Source of the DNA: Sphingomonas sp. JUb134
GTDB taxonomy: Bacteria; Pseudomonadota; Alphaproteobacteria; Sphingomonadales; Sphingomonadaceae
Assembly: GCF_004341505.2 (NCBI RefSeq)
Contig: NZ_SLYP02000001.1
Location: forward strand, 1,946,501-2,010,500
Reading direction: 5' to 3'
DNA length: 64,000 nucleotides
Positions within the stretch are counted from its first letter, which is position 1; each line of letters begins with the position of its first letter. The notes beneath the pieces are model-generated. The model searched no databases. It was not told where the DNA came from and saw nothing but the letters and a program-made list of their open reading frames with translations. The position numbers and the translations under genes were made by a program. Of the stretch, positions 9,070-16,982 are shown in pieces.

Positions 9070-9370
9070 CTGAAGCCGCGTCGAAGCAACCTAGAGGCGT
9101 GCCGCGCCTAATGCACCCTCAAAGGGCCGCTTGTTGAAGTGGGTCATGCTCCCGTCACCTAAAGCAGCTAATTCGTTTCGACCCACTTTCTGCCTTCCGA
9201 CGCCGGGACGACCTCCGTTTATGCCGAGATGAACGAGCGTCTGAACTTGAAAAGCATAAAATCATCTGGGAACGGCGACTTGTGGGTCGTCGTGGTGCTT
9301 TGCGACTTCGGATCGGCCTAACCCATTGAGGTGCTGGTTGCAGCGCCGCCGCACGGCCCGCTACGATGCC
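9070..9370. other. Intergenic stretch without a recognisable gene
   Basis: About 300 bases between the symporter and the convergent ATPase gene. There is no credible ORF on either strand, no hairpin followed by a T-run, and no copy of the tRNA-Glu 3' end that would mark the far attachment site of the island. Short stretches are less GC-rich than the flanks (for example near 9240-9275), as in decayed sequence at an island edge. Confidence 0.5.
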
Positions 9371-12300
9371 CTACTCGTACAGCACGCCCAACACGCGGCG
9401 CGCTGATGCCATAACAGGGGTGCTTGCCACGTCATCGATTGTCTCGGTCGCGATTACGATCGACGAACCCAAGCCGCCGATGGTTTCGAACTGACGAAGG
9501 TGAGCGAGGCCGCCGCCAAGGCGGGCACCAACCCGTTTGAGTACGCTGGTTCCGTCGTTGAGCGTAACCGCAACGAGCTTGCCCTCCCAAGCGCTGAGGT
9601 CGTTAGGGCTTAGCTCGGCGCCGCCCAGAATGACTTGACCCGGTAATGCCAGTGGGATCGCGCTGTCTTCGCGGACACGATAGGCGACCTCGATTCGCGT
9701 CAACTCGGGCGCAGCATCGACCGGCGTCGCCTCGCCGCCGCCGACCGGCGGGGGCATGTCGGTGAAGATCGCCCCGACGATCCGGTATAGGCGCACCTTG
9801 CTCTCGTCATAGGTCATCGTTGGGCGCGGGGTTCGTGGATCGGGCGTCTCCGCCGCGAGCGAGATGCCGAGCGAGCCGGGCGCCTTGACCAACCGGCGCG
9901 CCAAGACGTTGCCCTGATGCCGGGCGATCACAAGGTTGCGATCGCGACCGGGATAGGGTTCGGCATCAACAACGGCGATCGCGCCGGACGGGATGGAGAA
10001 GCCCAGCGTTTCGCCGCGGACGTAGAACAACGCTTTGCCGTCGAACCAGTCGCCATCGAGTTGTTCGCTGGCGGTATCCTGCGAACCGCCCGCCGGCATC
10101 GCGCCGGCGAAGGCGGCAATGTCGGGGCAGATCGGAACCGAGAAGCCCGGTCGAGCCATGACTGGCAGCAGCACTATGTTGGTGTCGGTTGGATCGGTCG
10201 CCGAGAGTGGTTCGCGCCAGCGGTGAAGGCGAAACTGCTCGTGGACCTTCTCGACACCGGTGCGCAGACGCACGAACGCCGGCTCGACGTCCTTCACGTC
10301 CATATAGGTGATCGACGTCCGGTCCTGATGATGCGCCTTGTTGAGGATACGGCGCGGGGCCGCGCCATCGGCGAGCCCGGGATCGTCGGCGAAGCGCTTG
10401 AGGACCGGGTTGTTGAACAGCTCACCACTGCTGGCGGCGATCAGCGCGCGCAGCCGGTCGAGCAGCTGGAACAGCGTCAGCGCCTGGGTCGAGGTGGCGT
10501 GCGCCGGCTCCGCCAGATCGTCGAACAGGTCGCCCAGGCGTCCCTCGATGAACACGCGCAGGTCGGAGGCATAGTTCTGCGCGTCGATCGCCGAATCGAG
10601 ATTGGCGACGAACGCCTGCCGACGCCGATCGACTTCCTCGATGGTCGGCGACAGGCTCAGCGTTGGATGCACGAAGTTCACCGCATGGACTGACAGGTGC
10701 TGGACGCGATCGTCGGCGCGGTTCTCGGCGACGAGCGACCGGGCGAACCTGCGATCATGGGTGGTGACGAACAGCTGCGCGCCCGCCGCGGCGACGGCGG
10801 CCAGCCCGTGCGCGAGCCGCTGGCGGTTATCGTGATCGAGCAGTTCCTGCGGATCATCCAGCACGAGCAACTCCAGTCCGCCGCGGGTGGCGAGAACGTG
10901 CTCGCGGAAGGCGAGAAAGAAGCCGAGCAGCGCACCGCGCAGCGCCGACGCGTTGGAAATGTGCTGCGCCGGCGCGGTCACGCCGTCCCGGCCGACCTTG
11001 AGGTCGAGCACACCGCGCGCATTCATCCCGGTGCCCGCCAGGTCGGGCGCGAAGGTCGTGGCGTTGCGATAGATCGCACGGCGCCAGTGCTCGGACCGGT
11101 TGTGCAGCTTGCGACGTAGCGTATCGACTTGCTTCTGCGCGAGCCCACCGAGGGGAACGAGCACGTTAAGCGCGGCAGAGGCGCGCCCACAGGCCGCGAT
11201 CCGCTCCTTCTTCGCGGCATGAGCCACGCGCGCAGCTTCCAGTCGCCGCACCTGCTCGATCGCGGAGTTGAGCGGGGCGACGCCCTCGACGATCCGCAGC
11301 AGTGACGTCAGCCGCCGTCCGATTGCGCGCGGCGCATCGGCGTCGCCATCATCACCGCGCCGGACCGCCTGCAGAAATGCCTTGAGCGGTTCGCTGGCCG
11401 CTTTGCGCCACTCCGCGAACGCCAGCGCGCGGTAGATGCGCTTGATCATCTGCTGAAGACCGGCGACCGACTTTCCCAAGGCGACAGGCAATGAACGATC
11501 TGCGGGTTCGGTGAATTCGGGCAGGCCGGCGAGCCGTTTGTCGATCAGCTTCTCGGCATCGGGTCGGAGCGCGACCAGCGCGCCCTGAAACGGGTCGCTG
11601 GCGAACAGCTCATCGGCGAGCCCGGTTCGAAGCAGCGCGGCGGGGCCGGCGGGCAGGTCGCCGCGTGCTTCCCTCGCGATTGCCGGCGGCAGCGCCTGCA
11701 GCAGATGTCCGACCCAATGCCCCGCCCAGTCGGCGATCGTCCTGGCGATCACCTGACGGTCACGGGCCGCCTCGATAAGGTGATCGACGACGGGTTCCCC
11801 CGAGACCGGATCGCATGCGCCATGCAACTGGCCGACGCAGACCGGACAGGTGCCGTCATCGACATGCGCGTGATCGTGCATCCATGCTGAGACCTTGGCG
11901 TAAAGCTGAGCACGGCGGGCGCGGTCGGGATTGGTGGCCAACTGCGCGAGTGTGGCGGCCTCCGCTTCCACCTGCGTCAGCAAGGCGACGATGTCGGCCA
12001 CCTCGGCGGCGTCCACGTTCAGGGCGGACAGGCGAGCAATCGACGGCAGTTCACCCGCCGTCCGCAACCGCTCGATCGCCGGAGCGATGCTGGCCTCAAG
12101 GTTGTCGCGCGCTTGCTTGTTCTCGGGATCGAATGCTTCGCCGAGCACGCCCTGCGCCTCGCTCAACGCCGTTGCCTTCATGTCGGCAAAATGGGCGGAG
12201 AGCTCGGCGATACTATCCGCGGCCTTCTCGCCGTCGACCGCAGGCACGTCGCCCTCGAACGAGATCGTCGGCGTCTCGACGATGATACCGGCGAGGTCGT

Positions 12301-13282
12301 CGGCCGCCTGCTGGTATCGCCCGGCGATCTCGCCCCGCTGCTTCTCGATCTCGGGCGTCGCGGTCTTGGTGATCCGCGTCGACATCTTTTCGGCGTGCCG
12401 GGCAAGATCCACCAGATCGGCAAGCCCCGTCAGCCGTGCGACCGCCTCACCGAACTGTGACGCCGAGCCGACCGAGAGGAACGGGAGCAAGGCCGGCATC
12501 GTGGTCGCGATCCGCCAGGCGATGGGATCGATGCCAACTACGTCGAGGTCTGGCGCGGCCTCGTTGAGTTTTCCGCGCGGAGACCGGCTCTGGCTGCGGC
12601 GCAGCGGCGGCAGCATCGCGCCGTCCGCGTCAGCAAAGGTCAGCTCAACCCAGCTGTCGGCGGGGATCGCCTCGCCATTAGGAGGCAACTCCGCGGACTT
12701 CGGCGGCAAGGGCGTGATCGCCGACATCGGATGAGTAGTGGTCGTGTTGTCGTCGCGTGCGATCTCGCACGCGAAATCCAACGGTCCTTCCTCAGGTGGA
12801 CGCTGCGACCGAATCAGGTGACCGGTCAGGCACCAGATGATCGCATTGACGATCGAGGTCTTGCCCGAGCCGTTCACACCTTCCAACAGGATGACCGGCT
12901 TGCCCGGCTCAAACACGAAGGACGCAGGCGGCGCACTCGGCCGGCCATAGGCGTGGAGGCCGGCGAAGCGGTGCGCCTCGACCTTGACCAGCCGCAGCAG
13001 CTTGTTCGTTCGTGCCGTGCCATTCTTGGCTTCCGCCTCGGTAGTCGGGGGCGGCGCGCCGATCACGTCGATGATTGCATCTGTGTCCGCCGCCGACAGG
13101 TTGCCAGCCCACTTTCCGCGGTTAAGGCGATACCAGTCGAGCACCGCGCGCGCATCGTCGGATGCCAATGCCAGCTGCTCGCCGTTGCCTAGCGCCACCG
13201 GGCGCCCGCCGATCAGGTCGGCGAGCAAGGCGTTGGTAATCAGCAGATGGATGTCGCGCGGTGCGCCGGTATCGTCGGCCAT
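9371..13282 (-). CDS. SMC/Rad50-like ATPase with Cys/His zinc motif and two C-terminal S24/LexA-like domains
   Basis: A 1303-residue protein. The ATG at 13282 follows AAGGGGA. Residues 93-150 form an ABC/SMC-type N-lobe with Walker A GVNGSGKTS (135-143). A long helical middle carries CPVCVGQLHGAC (C479, C482, H487, C490), in the position of a Rad50 zinc hook. The second lobe has a signature-like ISNASALRG (775-783), Walker B LELLVLDD (803-810) and switch His842 in TTHDRRF. Beyond about 1060 there are two SH3-like beta domains aligning with LexA/CI S24 peptidases: the first reads GETL (1090-1093) where S24 has GDSM, and RRL where it has KRL; the second (about 1205-1303) keeps LPGQ and LKRVG. 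It lies in a putative island with an integrase. DNA-end or phage sensing is plausible but unproven. Confidence 0.8.
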   Translation of the reverse strand: MADDTGAPRDIHLLITNALLADLIGGRPVALGNGEQLALASDDARAVLDWYRLNRGKWAGNLSAADTDAIIDVIGAPPPTTEAEAKNGTARTNKLLRLVKVEAHRFAGLHAYGRPSAPPASFVFEPGKPVILLEGVNGSGKTSIVNAIIWCLTGHLIRSQRPPEEGPLDFACEIARDDNTTTTHPMSAITPLPPKSAELPPNGEAIPADSWVELTFADADGAMLPPLRRSQSRSPRGKLNEAAPDLDVVGIDPIAWRIATTMPALLPFLSVGSASQFGEAVARLTGLADLVDLARHAEKMSTRITKTATPEIEKQRGEIAGRYQQAADDLAGIIVETPTISFEGDVPAVDGEKAADSIAELSAHFADMKATALSEAQGVLGEAFDPENKQARDNLEASIAPAIERLRTAGELPSIARLSALNVDAAEVADIVALLTQVEAEAATLAQLATNPDRARRAQLYAKVSAWMHDHAHVDDGTCPVCVGQLHGACDPVSGEPVVDHLIEAARDRQVIARTIADWAGHWVGHLLQALPPAIAREARGDLPAGPAALLRTGLADELFASDPFQGALVALRPDAEKLIDKRLAGLPEFTEPADRSLPVALGKSVAGLQQMIKRIYRALAFAEWRKAASEPLKAFLQAVRRGDDGDADAPRAIGRRLTSLLRIVEGVAPLNSAIEQVRRLEAARVAHAAKKERIAACGRASAALNVLVPLGGLAQKQVDTLRRKLHNRSEHWRRAIYRNATTFAPDLAGTGMNARGVLDLKVGRDGVTAPAQHISNASALRGALLGFFLAFREHVLATRGGLELLVLDDPQELLDHDNRQRLAHGLAAVAAAGAQLFVTTHDRRFARSLVAENRADDRVQHLSVHAVNFVHPTLSLSPTIEEVDRRRQAFVANLDSAIDAQNYASDLRVFIEGRLGDLFDDLAEPAHATSTQALTLFQLLDRLRALIAASSGELFNNPVLKRFADDPGLADGAAPRRILNKAHHQDRTSITYMDVKDVEPAFVRLRTGVEKVHEQFRLHRWREPLSATDPTDTNIVLLPVMARPGFSVPICPDIAAFAGAMPAGGSQDTASEQLDGDWFDGKALFYVRGETLGFSIPSGAIAVVDAEPYPGRDRNLVIARHQGNVLARRLVKAPGSLGISLAAETPDPRTPRPTMTYDESKVRLYRIVGAIFTDMPPPVGGGEATPVDAAPELTRIEVAYRVREDSAIPLALPGQVILGGAELSPNDLSAWEGKLVAVTLNDGTSVLKRVGARLGGGLAHLRQFETIGGLGSSIVIATETIDDVASTPVMASARRVLGVLYE

Positions 13283-13627
13283 GATGTCCCCTTAGTCCGG
13301 AGCATTCTCGACCCTAAATTACCGCCCGTCTAGCAGATCAGACCAGACCGGCTCGCACGTGCTTCTGCCTGAGAGTAGACCTTCGATTGGGTCGAGCGAA
13401 ATGGCAGCGAAGTCTCAATCCCAGCGGACCAGCGCGGCCGTTGGTGCCCCGGAGAGGCTCCAAACACAATGTGAACAGACGACCGCTTTCGGGAAACGTG
13501 AATTTTGCTGTGAGCGACCGGACATGGGTCGCTGCCGCCACACCGGCTGTCCCCCAGGAAACGGGTGTGGCGACCACCGCCATCGCCCCAGCTAGTTGTC
13601 CCACACTGGTTGATGGTGACCGGCGCC
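13283..13627. other. Intergenic stretch without a supported gene
   Basis: About 345 bases upstream of the large ATPase gene and downstream of the coupled pair at 13628-14667. Short frames exist on both strands (about 80-90 codons) but none has a convincing ribosome-binding site or a recognisable protein-like sequence. The promoter of the ATPase gene presumably lies here. I could not pick out unambiguous -35/-10 elements. Confidence 0.45.
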
Positions 13628-14131
13628 TTATCGAATGCAGAATTTTTGCTTCAACTCCGCGACTAACGCCTGGTAGCGAAGCTCCGCCATCGGATCCCGC
13701 TTGTTTGGCGAAGCGTTCCAGTAGTTCGGCGGTACGTCGTAATCATCGCGGAACGGATCGCCGCCTTCAGGCGGATTGTACCAGCCGAAGCCCATCGAAC
13801 GATCATTGTCCGCGATGCAATCGCAGTCGAAAGCTAGCGACGGGAACGCCTCCGCGATCCTCTCGAACTCCCGCGTCGGGAACCACATGAGGGTGTCGAA
13901 GGCGAAGCGATAATGCCCCGCTGACTTGGTAGCCCGCTGTCGAAAGTTCCATGTGTCAATCCGGCTCCCGACAAGCCCCACCATGACGATTGCCTCTTCG
14001 TCTAACTCGGAGTCCTGGCAGTTTTGTCGGTATACCGGCACCGGGTCGAAGCACGTGGCCTTGAAGCGCTCGATCTCCGCCGGCGAGCCGTAGACGTCGA
14101 CGCTGTTCCACATCTCGTCGCAGAAGATCAT
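13628..14131 (-). CDS. YubB/DUF1281-like ferredoxin-fold protein, function unknown
   Basis: 167 residues starting MIFCDEMWNSVDVYGSP. The ATG at 14131 overlaps the TGA of the upstream gene (ATGA), so translation is coupled. The pattern resembles the YubB ferredoxin-like domain of plasmid/phage proteins: an N-terminal WNSVDVYG strand (compare NWCxNxLxVxG), a central TWNFRQRATKSAG in place of the usual ENWGTKW, then FAFDTLMWFP and a tail with Trp- and Pro-rich loops. Proteins of this family are typically carried by phages and plasmids and have no established activity. Codon use is less GC-biased than in neighbouring core genes, which supports horizontal origin. The family call is by eye only. 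Confidence 0.6.
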   Translation of the reverse strand: MIFCDEMWNSVDVYGSPAEIERFKATCFDPVPVYRQNCQDSELDEEAIVMVGLVGSRIDTWNFRQRATKSAGHYRFAFDTLMWFPTREFERIAEAFPSLAFDCDCIADNDRSMGFGWYNPPEGGDPFRDDYDVPPNYWNASPNKRDPMAELRYQALVAELKQKFCIR

Positions 14132-14667
14132 GGTTTCTCTTCCAGCAGGATCTTGGCGACTGCGGCGAGCTGCTCCGCGCTGAGCGATTTCCAATGATGG
14201 TACGTCGCCCCGTAAATGGTGTGGAGCCGATCGGCAGCCGTCGCCACGTCGGTGTACAGACCGTTTCTGCGGTGTTCGCCTTTAGCTGCCTTCACCTCTC
14301 GACTGCGTTTCTCCTCCATCTCGAGTTCGGTCGTTGCGAAGTCCCGTGATACGATAGCCGCCATGAGGAGCGGCGCGAGACGCTGAATGGCAGTCTCGTT
14401 CTCGAGAATGAGCGCCCGCAGCGCTTGCTTACGAACGCCCGGATAAGCGGTCGTAAGTCGCAGACTGTTGAGCCGCTGCGCGGGGCTGTCGCCTCGCTGC
14501 GTGTCGATGATGCCTGCGTGCTTGCGAACGAGCGTGACAAGCCGCGCCTGAACGGCTTCGAAGTCTTCGTCATAAGCGTCGATGATCGACGTCGCGCCAC
14601 TGGCGTCGGCTTCGAATTCGTTCTTCATCGCGTCCAACAGAACGCGACCTAGACTCTGCATGTTCAT
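14128..14667 (-). CDS. Hypothetical island protein coupled to the YubB-like gene
   Basis: 179 residues, starting at the ATG at 14667 behind a strong GGAGGAC ribosome-binding site. The sequence is mostly predicted alpha-helical, with charged heptad-like segments (for example ELEMEEKRSREVKAAKGEH) and no signal peptide, membrane helix or motif I recognise. Its stop overlaps the start of the next gene by four bases, so the two products probably act together or are needed in fixed ratio. The gene sits between the integrase and the SMC-like ATPase. Whether it belongs to the ATPase system or is independent cargo cannot be told from sequence. Confidence 0.65.
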   Translation of the reverse strand: MNMQSLGRVLLDAMKNEFEADASGATSIIDAYDEDFEAVQARLVTLVRKHAGIIDTQRGDSPAQRLNSLRLTTAYPGVRKQALRALILENETAIQRLAPLLMAAIVSRDFATTELEMEEKRSREVKAAKGEHRRNGLYTDVATAADRLHTIYGATYHHWKSLSAEQLAAVAKILLEEKP

Positions 14668-14705
14668 GATGTCCTCCAGAAACGATTGTGTTTTGAAGGA
14701 AGGGA

Positions 14706-14888
14706 TCAGGAGGCTTGCCAGCCCGCGGGAGGTCGTAAGGTCATCCGCGACGAGGCTGCAATGAATAATGCTGCGCCGATGGGGCGTGTGTCACGACTGA
14801 TCGCATCCGCCCGCCGCAGCGCTAGCGGATACTCGCGCAATAACGCCTCAAGGGTGAGACCAAGAAGAACGGAGAGGATTGCAGCCAC
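14706..14888 (-). CDS. Possible small hydrophobic protein (weak)
   Basis: A 60-codon frame with a GTG start, lying between the integrase and the coupled pair on the same strand. Its N-terminus (MAAILSVLLGLTLEALL) could form a membrane segment, followed by a basic region. Only a weak GAG-like ribosome-binding sequence precedes it, and I recognise no family. It could equally be non-coding. It is recorded because it fills most of a 265-base gap in an otherwise co-directional block. Confidence 0.25.
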   Translation of the reverse strand: MAAILSVLLGLTLEALLREYPLALRRADAISRDTRPIGAALFIAASSRMTLRPPAGWQAS

Positions 14889-14932
14889 GGCTCATAACTT
14901 ACGATCGCTGCTTTGCTCTTGCAATATCCCCC

Positions 14933-16747
14933 TCAGTTATCGCCGGGCATTTGCGTATTCGCGTTCCACGCGGCAGCCGAACTCGCCTGCCTGATTGCTG
15001 ACCAATCGACGAAGCTCCAGTCGATCTGGTGCAGAAACTTGCTGAGGGCAGGGAGTCGTACTCCCGAGCCGTACCGTCCGCCGATCGTGGTCGGCGCGTG
15101 ACCGGTGATCTGGTCAGCGACCCGGTCGGTGATCCCTGCCTCTAGCGCGAAGTCCTTGAACTGGTGTCGGAAGCTGTGAAAGCGGAGGCGCCGGTCCTTG
15201 GACACGAACTTGTCGATTAGTCGGTTGCTCGCGCGTGAGGCTTCCTTCGTCCGCTTGCCGAAGCGTCCCGGCGTGAGGTCGGGAAAGAGCTGGACCTCGC
15301 CTGCATCACGCAGCATCGACGCATAGCGCTGAAAGCCCAGCGTCTTCAGGTTGTCGTGAACGGGAATGACGCGCCGGGAGTTTGCGTTCTTGACCGACTT
15401 GGCGACATCCTCAGCCTCGTCGTCGGTCACGTAGTCATCCACGTCGATGTAGATGACGTCACCATCGACCTTCACGTCTGTGAGGAGTGCCTGTCCGAGC
15501 TCCTCGATGCGGGCACCGGTGGTCAGCGCGAGGAGGAAGAGCCAGTACAGCGTCCGGCTCGACACCTTGCGATCGCGTCGCCAAGTGGACAGGTCCGTGA
15601 AGAGCGGAGCGGCGAACAGTCGTGCGATCTCGGTCTCGTCGAGGCTGTTCGGCTTGAGCCCGCCGGTCTTGGAATAGCCCTCGATCTGGATGCCGATCCC
15701 CACGTTAGCAGCGATCCACTTCTGCTTGAAAGCGAAGGCGAGGAACGCCTGGATCGCGCCGACGCGCTTCTTCAGCGTCGGTGGCTTCACCTTCGGGAAC
15801 GTCGTCTCGTGTTTCGCGACCCGGCGGGTGAAGGGGAGGGCGCGGTCGACCCGAGGCATGGAGCGGGGCAGCTTGAGCGCTTCGTCGCGATAGTCGAGGA
15901 GATCTTCCGGTGTGACCTCGGCCGCGCGGACGTCGCCGAACATCTCGATGAAGTCGTTGAGCGATTGCTCGAACTCGTGCGTGGTCTGCTCGGAGGGTTG
16001 AAGCGCGGTCTTCCAGAAGCCGAACAGCTCCGTCATGCGCATTTCGGGACGCAGCCTCGAGCCGGGCGGACGCGATCGGCGTTCACGTGGCTGTGACACG
16101 GGCTGGTCGTAGAAGAAGCTGGCGATCGCGTCGGGCAGCGTCCGCGGAAGCTGCGACGCCGGCATGCCGCTGAAGCGGGCGATTTGGGCAGCGACGCGGT
16201 CAATCTGGCGGCTTCTCGCATCCGCTGCGAACGAATTGTCGTGCCAGTGCCAGATTGTGCCGGGCGGATGCTGCTGTACGGGTCGCCGGCCGTTCCAGAC
16301 ACGGTACATCGCCGCGTTGTTGGTCAGGTCCCACCAGCTGTCTTCGTCAGCCGGCTGCGGAAACGACATGCCGTTCTCCGTTTCGTTCCACAGGCCGCGG
16401 TCGACCTCGATACGCGCGAGTTCCAGCCGCTCGGCGCCGTCGAGTCCACCTTCCATGAACTCCGGCGCATGGAAGTAGGCGAGCACCAGCTGCTCGGCCT
16501 GATCCTGCAAGGACGGTCCGGCACTGCCGGTCTTGCGCAGTCGGCGCCGCGCCTCTTCAAATTGCCGCTCCAGCTTGGCGTTGGCTTCGAGGAAAAGAAT
16601 AGCGGCTTTGGCGACGTCCTTGGTCCGCAGCGACTGCTTCTCCAACGCCTTGCCGCCGAACGCGGGCCGGAGCTCCTTCGGGATCTGCCGTCGAAGGTAA
16701 TAGACCCCGGTCTCGGGGTGGAGCCACGGCGTCGCCATCTGCACCAT
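14933..16747 (-). CDS. Tyrosine recombinase / integrase of the tRNA-Glu island
   Basis: About 604 residues from the ATG at 16747, which follows GAGGCAGGA; longer in-frame starts exist at 16768 and 16792. The N-terminus (ATPWLHPETGVYYLRRQIP) matches the DUF6538-type arm/core start of large alphaproteobacterial integrases. The catalytic domain shows box-I Arg413 (TTGARIEEL), the HxxR motif in HSFRHQF, a His in TGHAP, and the nucleophile Tyr559 in GGRYGSG. All residues needed for strand exchange appear present, so it may be active. It begins 85 bases from the 3' end of tRNA-Glu and is transcribed away from it, the standard layout for tRNA-targeted islands. Confidence 0.9.
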   Translation of the reverse strand: MVQMATPWLHPETGVYYLRRQIPKELRPAFGGKALEKQSLRTKDVAKAAILFLEANAKLERQFEEARRRLRKTGSAGPSLQDQAEQLVLAYFHAPEFMEGGLDGAERLELARIEVDRGLWNETENGMSFPQPADEDSWWDLTNNAAMYRVWNGRRPVQQHPPGTIWHWHDNSFAADARSRQIDRVAAQIARFSGMPASQLPRTLPDAIASFFYDQPVSQPRERRSRPPGSRLRPEMRMTELFGFWKTALQPSEQTTHEFEQSLNDFIEMFGDVRAAEVTPEDLLDYRDEALKLPRSMPRVDRALPFTRRVAKHETTFPKVKPPTLKKRVGAIQAFLAFAFKQKWIAANVGIGIQIEGYSKTGGLKPNSLDETEIARLFAAPLFTDLSTWRRDRKVSSRTLYWLFLLALTTGARIEELGQALLTDVKVDGDVIYIDVDDYVTDDEAEDVAKSVKNANSRRVIPVHDNLKTLGFQRYASMLRDAGEVQLFPDLTPGRFGKRTKEASRASNRLIDKFVSKDRRLRFHSFRHQFKDFALEAGITDRVADQITGHAPTTIGGRYGSGVRLPALSKFLHQIDWSFVDWSAIRQASSAAAWNANTQMPGDN

Positions 16748-16832
16748 TTTCCTGCCTCGCTGTACCATATCGCTGTACCAGCAAGCAGGCAAATTCGGCG
16801 GAATAGCGCATTTCCGGGCATCTTAGCCCAGA

Positions 16833-16907
16833 TGGTGACCCCTACGGGACTCGAACCCGTGTTTCAGCCGTGAAAGGGCCGCGTCCTAACCACTAGACGA
16901 AGGGGCC
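16833..16907 (-). tRNA. tRNA-Glu (anticodon UUC)
   Basis: 75 nucleotides including an encoded CCA, read on the minus strand from 16907. The acceptor stem GGCCCCU pairs with AGGGGUC (one G-U), the anticodon loop is CUUUCAC with UUC, and the T-arm is CGGGTTCGAGTCCCG. An integrase gene lies directly beyond the 3' end, making this tRNA the likely attachment site of the neighbouring island. Confidence 0.95.
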
Positions 16908-16982
16908 GTTGCCGGTTGCGGCGAACTAGGGAAATGCTGCCGGGCGGTCAAGCGGGTGTTTGCGATTTTTGTTTCGGGTCCA

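Larger units (their letters stand above)
9070..16832. mobile_element. Putative tRNA-Glu-integrated genomic island (boundaries inferred)
   Basis: This block contains the integrase adjoining tRNA-Glu, two coupled unknown genes with less GC-biased codon use, a weak small ORF and the SMC/S24 ATPase, all on the minus strand, between typical chromosomal genes. The right boundary is taken as the tRNA 3' end. The left boundary is a guess at the start of the non-coding stretch after the symporter. No second copy of the tRNA 3' end was found in the window, so the island may extend to the left beyond the D-amino-acid cluster or may have lost its far end. Confidence 0.5.

Noticed and set aside
9070..9370. 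Possible left attachment site of the island
   Set aside because: I looked for the 3' part of tRNA-Glu (the CGGGACTCGAACCCG region) on both strands and found no copy. The boundary was kept as inferred only.
13338..13604. An 88-codon minus-strand frame upstream of the ATPase gene
   Set aside because: No ribosome-binding site, no resemblance to a protein family, and a competing frame on the other strand.
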